A stretch of 11,247 nt of DNA, taken from positions 1 through 11,247 of the forward strand of contig JARXAU010000175.1 in the NCBI GenBank assembly GCA_029865675.1, given 5' to 3'. Positions 1 to 7,109 of this stretch are shown piece by piece. A model generated the notes under the pieces. That model saw nothing but the letters and a program-made list of their open reading frames with translations. It searched no databases and was not told the origin of the DNA. Positions within the stretch are counted from its first letter, which is position 1; every line of letters starts with the position of its first letter. Origin of the DNA: Rhodoferax sp. Its GTDB lineage: Bacteria > Pseudomonadota > Gammaproteobacteria > Burkholderiales > Burkholderiaceae_C. Both the position numbers and the translations under genes were made by a program.

Positions 1-729
1 AAGCTTGGTTGTAAAGACGGTAGCCTCTGTACTAAAACGGTAATTTTGGTGCTGGTAATATTTGAGTCTGTACAAAAGCCACGGTACTACAGCAATGCTG
101 GCAAAGACAATCAAACCGAGCGCCAAACTATTAAACCAAGCCATCTTGTGGTCTGGGTCGGGGTCTGACATCGCAGGGGCAAGCAAGGACAGCGTAAGCA
201 GGGCGATACTGGGAAAAAATAAAGGAAGCCAAGCTAGGTAAGCCTGTTTTGTGCTACCGCTAAAAGCAAACCGCAAGCCGCGCCAGCTTGTGTTTGACAG
301 ACGAAAACACATAGAAGAACGAAAAAGCAAGGGCCACAATGCCGCAACGACAAGAAATGCAAGAAAGCCAGCAGTAGGCGAAAATTCGCCAGCCACCGAA
401 TACAAAACAAACCCGACAACCACAATGACAAAACCTTTGAACATTTGCAATGGCGCTCCATGAAAATGGAGTGGGTCAGAATCGATCAAGGTATTTGAAT
501 AAAAGTAGCGCAAACGCCGCACTTTGGCCCAAGGAAGGTACAAGCCGAGCGTCACCAACGTAAGCAACAGATTTACGATCCAAATACGAAAATACTCACC
601 CCCGGATCCCGTAAATTCAATAAGCAGCTGTCTCGGAACCGACTCGTAGGACGCAGAAATGGTGTGCGATCCACCGTCAGACGGCGTTGGGGGTGGGGCG
701 GCAGGCGCCTCATGGTGCGCAATCGACAT
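1..729 (-). CDS. DUF898 (YjgN-like) family membrane protein, partial at the left edge
   Basis: An open frame runs from ATG at 729 to the first base of the window without a stop, giving 243 residues with the C-terminus missing. After a proline-rich, probably cytoplasmic leader (residues 1-30) comes the DUF898-type block: F39-T-G-S-G-G-E-Y-F-R-I-W-I-V-N, a first membrane segment (about 50-66), W67-A-K-V-R-R-L-R-Y-F-Y-S-N-T, and F89-H-G-A-P-L with a second hydrophobic stretch at 99-113. Further membrane segments lie near 118-136, 164-184 and 201-220, and a family-like Y-Y-Q-H-Q-N-Y-R-F follows at 224-232. A ribosome binding site (AAGGA, eight bases before ATG) supports the start. DUF898 proteins are inner-membrane proteins of unknown function. 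The gene is visibly more AT-rich than the liv operon beside it. Family assignment is from remembered conserved motifs; the role is unknown. Confidence 0.85.
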   Translation of the reverse strand, partial: MSIAHHEAPAAPPPTPSDGGSHTISASYESVPRQLLIEFTGSGGEYFRIWIVNLLLTLVTLGLYLPWAKVRRLRYFYSNTLIDSDPLHFHGAPLQMFKGFVIVVVGFVLYSVAGEFSPTAGFLAFLVVAALWPLLFRSSMCFRLSNTSWRGLRFAFSGSTKQAYLAWLPLFFPSIALLTLSLLAPAMSDPDPDHKMAWFNSLALGLIVFASIAVVPWLLYRLKYYQHQNYRFSTEATVFTTKL

Positions 730-869
730 GCACAAATCCTTCCGGTCAGATGAGAATAATTCAGGACAATGAACGCGAAAATTTCCTGCTCTTCGGTTGC
801 TAGGAAGCACTTACAAGCATGCAGGCAACGGTCCATTATTTGCTATTCGTGTGAACGATTTAGATGGAT

Positions 870-1043
870 ATGGCTTTAATTTTTAATTTTTTTCTAGCAT
901 GCATTCACTTCGGCACGCACTTTAAGGCCGCCATGTCCTACCAGGCCGCCTGCGACATGGGGTTCACGCGCCAAGAGCGCCCCAGCAGTGACACCGAGCC
1001 ACTGCTGCACGCTTGGCGGTTAAAGGTGAACGCTAAGGCTTGA
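870..1043 (+). pseudogene. Doubtful 57-residue ORF or gene remnant
   Basis: ATG at 870 opens 57 codons ending in TGA at 1041-1043; an internal ATG at 933 would give 36 residues. The first ten residues are hydrophobic and come from the AT-rich tract, so they are probably not a real N-terminus, and no proper ribosome binding site precedes either ATG. The C-terminal part (H-F-K-A-A-M-S-Y-Q-A-A-C-D-M-G-F-T-R-Q-E-R and following) has normal amino-acid composition and could be the tail of a decayed gene. I do not recognise the family. It could equally be chance. Confidence 0.2.
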
Positions 1044-1077
1044 ACCTGACTACCACGCTTTTAGCCCACTAGCGACG

Positions 1078-1101
1078 ACGGCACCTCTTATCGCCGTTTT
1101 T
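1078..1101 (+). terminator. Weak hairpin plus T-run
   Basis: ACGGC at 1078-1082 pairs with GCCGT at 1093-1097 around a ten-base loop and is followed by five T on the plus strand. The stem is only five pairs. It would serve transcripts reading rightwards, for example from the doubtful ORF before it, and could shield the end of the liv operon. The minus direction lacks a T-run, so this is not an evident terminator for the operon. Confidence 0.22.
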
Positions 1102-1126
1102 CATAGGGTATGCGCTGTGGGCCACC

Positions 1127-2071
1127 CTAGCAAAGCAATGCTTTGCCCGCCGCTACCACACACCGCGCCGCCGCCAGATCCCAGCCCGCCCAGCCACAGC
1201 TTTTAAAGAAGACCGGGCCGGTACGGCGGCTTGACGCATAGACCGTCCAGGCTGGCGTTTGCCCAATGACGTCGCCCAGCGTGGGCAAGGCGCCAACATC
1301 GATACCTGCCTGCAGCAAATCGCCCGCCTCGTGGTCGGCGTCGCGGGTGTCCACCACCAGCGTGCCCTCGGAGCCCAAGCGGCGGCAGATGGCGGCGTCC
1401 CACTCCACCATGCGCGGGCTGAAGGCGCCCACGGCGGCCACAAAGGCGTCGGGGCGCGGCATAGCGCGCAAGGCCACCGCTTGGGCTGAGGTGCTGCTGA
1501 CTACCAGCGGGCAATGGGTGAGTGCGGCGTCCGCATCGTCCACCCGCCGGGCGCGCAGGCCCAGGCTGTGGCAATGGCGCACCAAGGCGTCGGCAGAAGC
1601 CGCGCTGCGCGATGCCACCCACACCTCGCGCACGCCCAAACCCGTTGCAAAGGCCTCCACATGCGAATGCCCCTGCACGCCCGCGCCCACCACCAGCAGC
1701 GGGCCATCGGTGTTGCGCGCCAGTTTTTGCGCCGCCAGCAGCGACACGGCGGCTGTGCGCCGCGCCGTGACCGTGGGCCCGTCCAGAATGCACAAGCGCT
1801 GGCCAGTCACAGCGTCAAAAACCACCACGTCGCCCTGGATGCTGGGCAAAGCGCGCGTGGCGTTGTCGGGAATAAAGGTGATGAGCTTGCTGATGGCCAG
1901 CCGCGCGTCGGTGGCGGGCATCACAAAAAAGCTGCCACCTCCGGCCAGCGGCTGCACCAGGCGCGCGGGCACCGTAACCGATGGATCGCGCAGCAGGGCC
2001 TCCAGGTGCTGGGCCAGGGCGGGGTAGGGCAGGGCTTGGGCAGTTTGGGCGGGAGTGAGGTGTGTGGTCAT
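1127..2071 (-). CDS. Ornithine cyclodeaminase/mu-crystallin family enzyme, probable delta1-pyrroline-2-carboxylate reductase
   Basis: Encodes 314 residues, the normal length of this family. Visible are the substrate-side K62 in S-K-L-I-T-F, the D-G-P-T-V-T-A-R-R-T-A-A block (97-108), the Rossmann G-A-G-V-Q-G (129-134), D-A-F-V-A-A-V-G-A-F (208-217), and the C-terminal V-F-F-K-S-C-G-W-A-G-W-D-L-A-A-A-R (287-303). Known members are ornithine cyclodeaminase, alanine dehydrogenase, ketimine reductase, and bacterial reductases of delta1-pyrroline-2-carboxylate and delta1-piperideine-2-carboxylate (LhpI type), which work in hydroxyproline, D-proline or D-lysine breakdown. The overall motif pattern fits the LhpI type best, but the substrate cannot be read from the sequence. 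It is the last gene of the liv operon, 58 bases after livF. The ATG at 2071 has no visible Shine-Dalgarno (the preceding bases are pyrimidine-rich), so translation may be weak or start elsewhere. Confidence 0.85.
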   Translation of the reverse strand: MTTHLTPAQTAQALPYPALAQHLEALLRDPSVTVPARLVQPLAGGGSFFVMPATDARLAISKLITFIPDNATRALPSIQGDVVVFDAVTGQRLCILDGPTVTARRTAAVSLLAAQKLARNTDGPLLVVGAGVQGHSHVEAFATGLGVREVWVASRSAASADALVRHCHSLGLRARRVDDADAALTHCPLVVSSTSAQAVALRAMPRPDAFVAAVGAFSPRMVEWDAAICRRLGSEGTLVVDTRDADHEAGDLLQAGIDVGALPTLGDVIGQTPAWTVYASSRRTGPVFFKSCGWAGWDLAAARCVVAAGKALLC

Positions 2072-2093
2072 GGAGGATGGGAGAGGAGCTGCG

Positions 2094-2117
2094 GCTGCGC
2101 TTTCGCCAAAGCGCTGC
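2094..2117. repeat. Intergenic hairpin between livF and the reductase gene
   Basis: GCGCTTT at 2097-2103 pairs perfectly with AAAGCGC at 2108-2114 around a four-base loop. Two further GC pairs lie outside one mismatch (2094-2095 with 2116-2117). Neither strand has a T-run after the stem, so it is not a classical terminator. It may be an mRNA processing or stability element that separates the reductase message from the transporter message. Confidence 0.4.
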
Positions 2118-2129
2118 GTCTACAGCCCC

Positions 2130-2843
2130 TCAGACGCCTAAATACGTGGCCAGCGCCGGGTCGCCCAAGAGCGCAGCGCCGCTGCCGTGCAGCACCACCT
2201 GGCCTTTTTGCAGCACCAGTGCGTGGTCGGCGCGCTCCAGCACCTTGTGGTAATTGCGGTCCACGATCAGGGTGGCGATGCCGCTGGCGCGGATCTCACC
2301 AATCACGCGCCAAATCTCGGCCACGATCAGCGGCGCCAAGCCCTCCGTGGCTTCGTCCAGCACCATCAGCTCGGGGTGCGTCATCAGGGCGCGGCCAATG
2401 GACAGCATTTGCTGTTCGCCGCCCGAGAGCTGGGCGCCCAGGTTTTTGAGGCGCTCAGCGAGGCGCGGAAAGGTGGCCAGCACGCGGTCCAGCGGCCAGT
2501 CGCAGCGCCCGTCCTGCCCGGGGCGGGCCGCCATTTGCAGGTTTTCCAGCACCGACAGGTTGGGAAACACGCCCCGCCCTTCAGGCACATAGGCCACGCC
2601 CAGGCGCGCCACTTCGTGCGGTTTGCTATGCGAGGCATCCACGCCAAAAAAGTGAATCTCGCCGCTGCGCTGCGCCACATGGCCCAGCAGTGCGCGAATC
2701 AGCGTGGACTTGCCCATGCCGTTGCGCCCGAGCAGGCCCACGGTCTGGCCGCGTGCAATTTGCAGGTCCACCCCATGCAAGATGTGGCTGGAGCCGTACC
2801 AGGCGTGGATGCCCTTGGCGTCCAATATCAAATCTTGCGCCAT
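2130..2843 (-). CDS. livF: Branched-chain-type ABC transporter ATP-binding protein (LivF)
   Basis: The protein is 237 residues, typical of LivF. It has Walker A G-R-N-G-M-G-K-S-T (39-47), the family-typical Y-V-P-E-G-R-G-V-F-P (85-94), signature L-S-G-G-E-Q-Q (139-145), Walker B L-M-V-L-D-E-A (159-165) and the T-E-G-L-A-P loop after it. The switch position reads V-D-R-N rather than histidine, as is common in LivF-like subunits that use V-E-Q-N. It forms the cytoplasmic ATPase pair with LivG and powers the LivH/LivM permease. I chose ATG 2843 over a longer frame reaching 2894 because family members begin close to this point, and because it starts one base after the livG stop, which implies translational coupling. 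Confidence 0.92.
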   Translation of the reverse strand: MAQDLILDAKGIHAWYGSSHILHGVDLQIARGQTVGLLGRNGMGKSTLIRALLGHVAQRSGEIHFFGVDASHSKPHEVARLGVAYVPEGRGVFPNLSVLENLQMAARPGQDGRCDWPLDRVLATFPRLAERLKNLGAQLSGGEQQMLSIGRALMTHPELMVLDEATEGLAPLIVAEIWRVIGEIRASGIATLIVDRNYHKVLERADHALVLQKGQVVLHGSGAALLGDPALATYLGV

Positions 2844-2844
2844 C

Positions 2845-3597
2845 TCAGTGCTCTCCCAAATAGGCCACGCGCACTTCGGCACTGTTGCGCACAAAGTCTG
2901 GGCTGCCCGAGGCGATCACGCCGCCGTTGACCATCACGGTAATGCAGTCCGCCACGCGAAATACCGCGTCCATGTCGTGCTCGATGAGCAATATTGCGTG
3001 CGTAGCCTTGAGCGAGTTAAGCAGCGCCAGCATGCGCTCGGTTTCTTCGGCGCCCATGCCAGCCAGCGGCTCGTCCAGCAGCAGCACCTGCGGCGCGGTG
3101 GCCAGGCACATGGCAATCTCCAACTGGCGCTTTTGGCCGTGCGAGAGCAAACCGGCCTCACGCTCCAGCACGTCGGCCAAGCCCGCCCGCTCAGCACTGG
3201 CCAGAGCGGCGGCGCTGCTGACCGGGCAGTGGCGCGCGTCTTGCCACATCGCCCAGGGCTTTTGCACCGTGGCCTGGGCCGCCAGGCGGCAGTTTTCAAG
3301 CACGGTGAAGGTGGGGTAAATGGTGTTGCGCTGGTAGCTGCGTCCCAGTCCGGCACGGGCGCGACGGGGTTGCGTCCAGTGCGTCACGTCCTGGCCCAGC
3401 AGTTCTACGCTGCCGCTCGACGGGGGAGTTTCGCCCGACAAAATATTCACCAGGGTCGATTTGCCCGCCCCGTTGGTGCCAATGACGGCGTGTACCGTGC
3501 CGCGTGCCACCTCAATCGACACGTCGTTCAAAGCCAGCAATCCGCCCCAGCGGCGGCTGATGTGTTTGCCGCGCAGCAAGATTTCAGTGTCCACCAT
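2845..3597 (-). CDS. livG: Branched-chain-type ABC transporter ATP-binding protein (LivG)
   Basis: The protein is 250 residues. It shows Walker A G-T-N-G-A-G-K-S-T (40-48), R-S-Y-Q-R (86-90) at the Q-loop, a signature in the variant form L-S-H-G-Q-K-R-Q (151-158) usual for LivG, Walker B V-L-L-L-D-E-P (171-177) and the switch histidine in E-H-D-M (H207). It is the second ATPase of the importer. The start at ATG 3597 is decided by an excellent AGGAGG seven bases upstream; the frame is open to 3663 but without such a site. The gene overlaps the end of livM by 14 bases, so the two are probably translated in a coupled way. Confidence 0.92.
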   Translation of the reverse strand: MVDTEILLRGKHISRRWGGLLALNDVSIEVARGTVHAVIGTNGAGKSTLVNILSGETPPSSGSVELLGQDVTHWTQPRRARAGLGRSYQRNTIYPTFTVLENCRLAAQATVQKPWAMWQDARHCPVSSAAALASAERAGLADVLEREAGLLSHGQKRQLEIAMCLATAPQVLLLDEPLAGMGAEETERMLALLNSLKATHAILLIEHDMDAVFRVADCITVMVNGGVIASGSPDFVRNSAEVRVAYLGEH

Positions 3598-4597
3598 GGC
3601 TGCCTCCTGCGTTGGCTGTGTGGGCTGGTTGGCCCAAAGCCGCACCGCGCAGCCGCGCCGCAAGCTGCCCCGGCACGCCCACCAGGCCGCGTGGCAACAG
3701 CGCTACGCTTGCGATGATGGTCAGGCCCAGGCCCAAGTGCCAGTGCTTGGCAAATTCACCAAAAATCGCCTCGGACTTGAAAAACTCCTGTAAGAGCGCA
3801 AACGCAAAGGCGCCGATCAGCGCGCCGCGCAAATGCCCCAGCCCGCCCAAAATCACGATGATCAGCACCTCGCCCGACACATGCCAGCCCATCAGCTCGG
3901 GGTTGACGTAGCCGTCTTTCACCGCGAACAAAAACCCGGCCAGGCCTGAGAGCGCGCCCGAGATCACAAAAGCCGCCAGCTTGTAGGGGTAGGTGGAAAA
4001 ACCGGTGGCGCGCATGCGTTGCTCGTTGACGCGAATGCCCGCCAGCGCCCGGCCAAAGCGCGAGCGCCCCAGCAGCGCCAAAAACGCAAACGTAGCCAGC
4101 AGGCAGCCCAGGGTGAACTGGTAGAGCACCAGCGGCTTGTCCAAGTCCAACCAGGTTCCCAGGCTGGGTTTGAGCAGCAGATAAATGCCGTCGGTGCCAC
4201 CGCCCAGCGGCGTGTCGTGCGCCACGTAATAGGCCATTTGGGCAAACGCCAGCGTGACCATGATGAAGTAGACGCCCTTGGTGCGCAAGGACAGCGCCCC
4301 TACCGCCAGCGCGTAGCCGCCAGCCAGCAACATGGCCAGCGGCAAGAGCCACAGCACACTACCCGCCTGGTCGGGCGGCGACAGCAGCACGGTGGAATAA
4401 GCGCCTATGCCCAAAAACGCCGCCTGGCCAAAACACACCAGGCCGGTGGCGCCCACCAGCAGCTCCAGGCTGAGCGCAAAAATGGCAAACACCATGATCT
4501 TGGTCGCCAGGTCCAGCCCGTACTGGCCCGAGACCGCCGGAAACGCCGCCAGTGCCAAAAACACCAGGGCTACAAAAATGGTTTTAGCGTAATTCAT
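3584..4597 (-). CDS. livM: Branched-chain-type ABC transporter permease (LivM)
   Basis: The protein is 337 residues with a hydrophobic N-terminus and about eight to ten membrane segments. Family marks are L-L-V-G-A-T-G-L-V-C-F-G-Q-A-A-F-L-G-I-G (46-65), R-T-K-G-V-Y-F-I-M-V-T-L-A-F (105-118), the cytoplasmic coupling loop around 188-222 (N-E-Q-R-M-R-A-T-G-F then S-G-A-L-S-G-L-A-G) and G-G-L-G-H-L-R-G (251-258). It forms the inner-membrane channel with LivH. A TTG at 4600 directly follows the livH stop, but ATG at 4597 is the better start. Only a weak AAGG lies before it, consistent with coupling to livH. The C-terminal 25 residues are rich in A, G and H and are encoded where livG already begins. 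Confidence 0.92.
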   Translation of the reverse strand: MNYAKTIFVALVFLALAAFPAVSGQYGLDLATKIMVFAIFALSLELLVGATGLVCFGQAAFLGIGAYSTVLLSPPDQAGSVLWLLPLAMLLAGGYALAVGALSLRTKGVYFIMVTLAFAQMAYYVAHDTPLGGGTDGIYLLLKPSLGTWLDLDKPLVLYQFTLGCLLATFAFLALLGRSRFGRALAGIRVNEQRMRATGFSTYPYKLAAFVISGALSGLAGFLFAVKDGYVNPELMGWHVSGEVLIIVILGGLGHLRGALIGAFAFALLQEFFKSEAIFGEFAKHWHLGLGLTIIASVALLPRGLVGVPGQLAARLRGAALGQPAHTANAGGSHGGH

Positions 4598-4600
4598 CAA

Positions 4601-5482
4601 TCAGCCTGCCTTAAACAGTCCATCGGGCTTCCACAGCAGGATGAGCGCCATCAACACATACACCAGTACCCCAGCGGCCGAGGGCAGCAGCACCTTGCCA
4701 AAAGTGTCCACAAAACCGATCAGCAGCGAGGCAAACAGCGCCCCCCGAATCGAGCCAATGCCGCCAATCACCACCACCACAAAGCAAATGATCAGCACCG
4801 TGCTGTCCATGCCCGGGTACACCGAGGACACCGGTGCCGCCACCATGCCCGCCAGCACTGCAATGGCTACCCCGGCGGCAAACACCACGCGGTACAAAAA
4901 TTTGATGTCTATGCCCAGCGACTGCACCATTTCGCGGTTGGTGCTGCCCGCGCGAATCATCATGCCCAAGCGGGTGCGGGTGAACACAAAGTACATGCCC
5001 AGCGCCAGCGCCAGGCACACGCCCGAGATAAACAATCGGTAGACCGGGTAGGTCATCATCTCGCCCAGCGCAATGCTGCCGTTCAAGATGTCGGGCGGCT
5101 GCACGCCGTACACGTCGTCGCCCACCAGCAGGCTGCGCAGCTCCTCAAACACCAAAATCAGGCCGTAGGTCATTAGCACCTGTTGCAAGTGCTCACGCTC
5201 GTACAAAAAGCTGAAAAACGCCCATTCCAAAAAATAGCCAAACAGCACCGCCAGCACCACGCCCACCAGCAGCGTGGCAAAAAAGCCGCCGCCGATGGTC
5301 GCGCCCACCACCGGCGCCAGGCTGAACGCCAAATAGGCGCCCACCATATAAAAGCTGCCGTGCGCCAGGTTGATCACGCCCATGATGCCGAAGATCAGCG
5401 TCAGGCCCGAGGCCACCAAAAACAGCAGCAGTCCGTACTGCAGCGAGTTCAGGCACTGAATCAAAAAAGTCGTCAAGTCCAT
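4601..5482 (-). CDS. livH: Branched-chain-type ABC transporter permease (LivH)
   Basis: The protein is 293 residues with about eight membrane segments. Characteristic blocks are L-N-S-L-Q-Y-G-L-L-L-F-L-V-A-S-G-L-T-L-I-F-G (11-32), G-V-I-N-L-A-H-G-S-F-Y-M (35-46), the coupling-loop region R-A-G-S-T-N-R-E-M-V-Q-S-L-G (177-190) and I-G-G-I-G-S-I-R-G-A (239-248). It pairs with LivM in the inner membrane. I chose ATG 5482 because family members typically start M-D-L-x-x-F; a GTG at 5512 in the same frame would add ten unlikely residues. Neither start has a good ribosome binding site, and a strong hairpin lies just upstream. Confidence 0.9.
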   Translation of the reverse strand: MDLTTFLIQCLNSLQYGLLLFLVASGLTLIFGIMGVINLAHGSFYMVGAYLAFSLAPVVGATIGGGFFATLLVGVVLAVLFGYFLEWAFFSFLYEREHLQQVLMTYGLILVFEELRSLLVGDDVYGVQPPDILNGSIALGEMMTYPVYRLFISGVCLALALGMYFVFTRTRLGMMIRAGSTNREMVQSLGIDIKFLYRVVFAAGVAIAVLAGMVAAPVSSVYPGMDSTVLIICFVVVVIGGIGSIRGALFASLLIGFVDTFGKVLLPSAAGVLVYVLMALILLWKPDGLFKAG

Positions 5483-5508
5483 GGGGTTTTGCAGCGAAAA
5501 GCTGTTGG

Positions 5509-5542
5509 GCACCGGGCGCAGCGCTATGGCTGGGCCCGGTGC
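5509..5542. repeat. Strong intercistronic hairpin between livK and livH
   Basis: GCACCGGGC (5509-5517) and GCCCGGTGC (5534-5542) are perfect nine-base arms. Inside, after one G/G mismatch, CAGC (5519-5522) pairs with GCTG (5529-5532), leaving a six-base loop. On the transcribed minus strand no T-run follows, so it is unlikely to be a simple terminator. Its place directly behind the binding-protein gene fits a 3' stabiliser or processing stop that keeps livK mRNA in excess of the permease genes, as known for other binding-protein operons. Confidence 0.6.
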
Positions 5543-5566
5543 TGGGTTTACAAGGTCAAGTCCGGC

Positions 5567-6748
5567 TCAGAGCTTGCAGCCGCGCGCTGGGTCTTCCAGC
5601 TTGGCGCTGGCGATGCCGACCTTTTTGTTTTCCTTGGTACCTACCTGGCGCAAGTAAAAGTCTTGCACCGGGTTGTGGGCCTTGGACAGGGTGAACGGAC
5701 CGCGTGGACTGTCGATCGTGGCCTTGCCCAGCGCAGCAGAAATGTCGGCCGACTTGGTGGCGTCGCCCTTGGTGGCGTTCAGACCAATGGCCAGTATTTG
5801 CGCGGCGTCGTAGCCTTGCACTGCGTACACATCGGGCTGCAGCTTGTAGGTCTTGGCGTAGTTCAGGCGAAACGCCTTGTCACGCTTGGTGTCCAGGCTG
5901 TCGGCGTAGTGCAGGGCGGTGAACAGGCCGTCAGCGGCATCGCCTTGCGCTTCCAGCGTGCCCTCAGTCAGAAAGCCCGAGCCATACAAAGGGATCGACT
6001 TTTTCAAGCCCGCTGCTGCGTAGTCCTTGACGAACTTGACCGCGCCGCCACCGGCAAAAAAGGTGAACACCGCGTCCGGCTTGGCTGCGGCAATTTCGGT
6101 CAGCAGGCCCTGGAATTCGACGTTGGGGAAAGGCAGGCTCAATTCTTTGACGACGGTGCCGCCACCCTTCTCGAAGCTTTCCTTGAAGCCGCGCACCGAC
6201 TCATCACCCGCTGCGTACTTCCAAGTAATGGTGACGACTTTCTTAATGCCCTTCTTGGCCATGACTTCGCCCGTAGCGTAGCCGGGTTGCCAGTTGGAGA
6301 AGGAGCTGCGGAAGATGTTCTTAGCGCACATGGCGCCGGTGACTGCGTCAGCACCGGCGTTGGGCACGATCAGCAGGGTGCCACTTTCTTTGGCCGCCTT
6401 GGCCATGGCCATGGCCCCGCCGGAGTGGCCCGAGCCAATGAGTACATCGACCTGGTCGCGCTTGATGAGCTTGTTGACGTTGTCGGTGGCCTTGGACGGG
6501 TCGGACTCGTCGTCCACCTTGAAGTATTCGACCTCGCGTCCGGCAATCTTGCCGCCCAGCTCGGTAACGTGCTGGCGAAAGCCGTTTTCAATGGCGGTGC
6601 CCAAGGAGGCAAAGGTGCCGGTGTAAGGCAGCATCAAACCGACTTTGAGTTTGCCGGGGGTTTGCGCTGCCGCCATAGAGGCGGCCAGCGCGCTCAGCGC
6701 CAGCACCTGGAAGCTGCGGCGGGCCAGGGAGTTGAGGGTGGTTTTCAT
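5567..6748 (-). CDS. livK: Periplasmic substrate-binding protein of the Liv-type ABC transporter, aromatic-compound-like
   Basis: The protein is 393 residues. A Sec signal peptide is visible: M-K-T-T-L-N-S-L-A-R-R, a hydrophobic core (13-25) and likely cleavage after A-A-A at 28. The mature part starts G-K-L-K-V-G-L-M-L-P-Y-T-G-T-F-A-S-L-G, a type I periplasmic binding fold. Stretches such as F-S-N-W-Q-P-G-Y, T-I-T-W-K-Y-A-A-G, F-T-F-F-A-G-G-G-A-V-K-F-V-K-D-Y and Y-A-V-Q-G-Y-D-A-A-Q recall binders of benzoate-like and phenylpropanoid acids rather than leucine-specific LivK; this is from memory of the family, not a search. The start at ATG 6748 has AAGGAG about seven bases upstream; a longer frame to 6784 lacks this. 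It heads the operon and transcribes away from the thiolase. The C-terminal 'DPARGCKL' region is ordinary for the group. Confidence 0.92.
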   Translation of the reverse strand: MKTTLNSLARRSFQVLALSALAASMAAAQTPGKLKVGLMLPYTGTFASLGTAIENGFRQHVTELGGKIAGREVEYFKVDDESDPSKATDNVNKLIKRDQVDVLIGSGHSGGAMAMAKAAKESGTLLIVPNAGADAVTGAMCAKNIFRSSFSNWQPGYATGEVMAKKGIKKVVTITWKYAAGDESVRGFKESFEKGGGTVVKELSLPFPNVEFQGLLTEIAAAKPDAVFTFFAGGGAVKFVKDYAAAGLKKSIPLYGSGFLTEGTLEAQGDAADGLFTALHYADSLDTKRDKAFRLNYAKTYKLQPDVYAVQGYDAAQILAIGLNATKGDATKSADISAALGKATIDSPRGPFTLSKAHNPVQDFYLRQVGTKENKKVGIASAKLEDPARGCKL

Positions 6749-7109
6749 GGGTTGTCTCCTTCGTTGGGGTTCATCAAACTGCAAATGGCCTTAGGCACAA
6801 AATCGTAGCAATAGCTCGCGCCGCTGCAAATCAGCGCAAACGATCCTCATCCGTCATCCCGCCCTCGCGCGCAAGCACTGGGCAACGCAGATTTTGTCAG
6901 CAATCGACCCGCGCCCCAATGCAGGGTCTTGCCGAAGGGCGGTCCAGGCCTCGAACATCGGCTCGGGCGCATGGTCGCTAGTTTGCGCGGACAAGCGCCA
7001 CCCTGTGGGGCTCGGGCTGCAGCGGCAGGCATGGTGCCCGCTGCGCGGCGCCTACCATTGCGCCGGGGCCCTGGCGCCCCGCGACCCATTTTTCGAAAGC
7101 CGCTTTGAC
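6749..7109. other. Divergent intergenic region between livK and the thiolase gene
   Basis: These 361 bases must hold the promoter of the liv operon (leftwards) and probably that of the thiolase (rightwards). I find no confident -35/-10 pair in either direction. A short dyad at 6822-6836, 74-88 bases before livK, is listed separately. The right half is very GC-rich, and the thiolase frame stays open backwards to 6894, but that stretch does not resemble any thiolase N-terminus. Confidence 0.6.
6822..6836. promoter_or_regulatory. Candidate operator dyad upstream of livK
   Basis: CGCTG and CAGCG form perfect five-base arms around CAAAT. The octamer CTGCAAAT inside it occurs again at 6779-6786, 45 bases nearer to livK. 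A short dyad plus a spaced half-site is the usual pattern for a dimeric regulator, but no regulator gene lies in the window and the arms are short enough to occur by chance. Confidence 0.22.

Larger units (their letters stand above)
730..1126. other. Intergenic stretch between the DUF898 gene and the liv-operon end
   Basis: About 400 bases without a convincing gene. The part next to the DUF898 start must hold its minus-strand promoter, but I find no clear -35/-10 pair. A T/A-rich tract lies at 875-894. The right half is GC-rich and contains the doubtful ORF at 870-1043 and the weak hairpin at 1078-1101, both listed separately. No tRNA, insertion-sequence end or long repeat was seen. Confidence 0.6.

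Noticed and set aside
1..6. HindIII site at the first base as a sign of a cloned-fragment end
   Set aside because: Another AAGCTT lies at 6174-6179 and the right end is not a HindIII site, so the boundary is probably accidental.
573..836. 87-codon minus-strand frame overlapping the DUF898 gene start
   Set aside because: Another frame carries the conserved DUF898 motifs and a ribosome binding site; this one has neither.
1514..2449. 311-codon plus-strand frame opposite the reductase and livF
   Set aside because: Crosses two real minus-strand genes and their gap; Arg/Pro/Gly-rich shadow.
4019..5176. 385-codon plus-strand frame opposite livM and livH
   Set aside because: Extremely rich in Q, H and R, with no recognisable domain; shadow of the permease genes.
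5183..6808. 541-codon open frame on the plus strand opposite livH and livK
   Set aside because: It is an antisense shadow caused by GC-biased third positions; its Q/H/R/V-rich composition resembles no protein, and the opposite strand carries well-conserved genes.
6894..7109. N-terminal extension of the thiolase from a TTG
   Set aside because: Seventy-two extra residues without resemblance to thiolases, and no ribosome binding site; ATG 7110 lies much nearer the conserved start.
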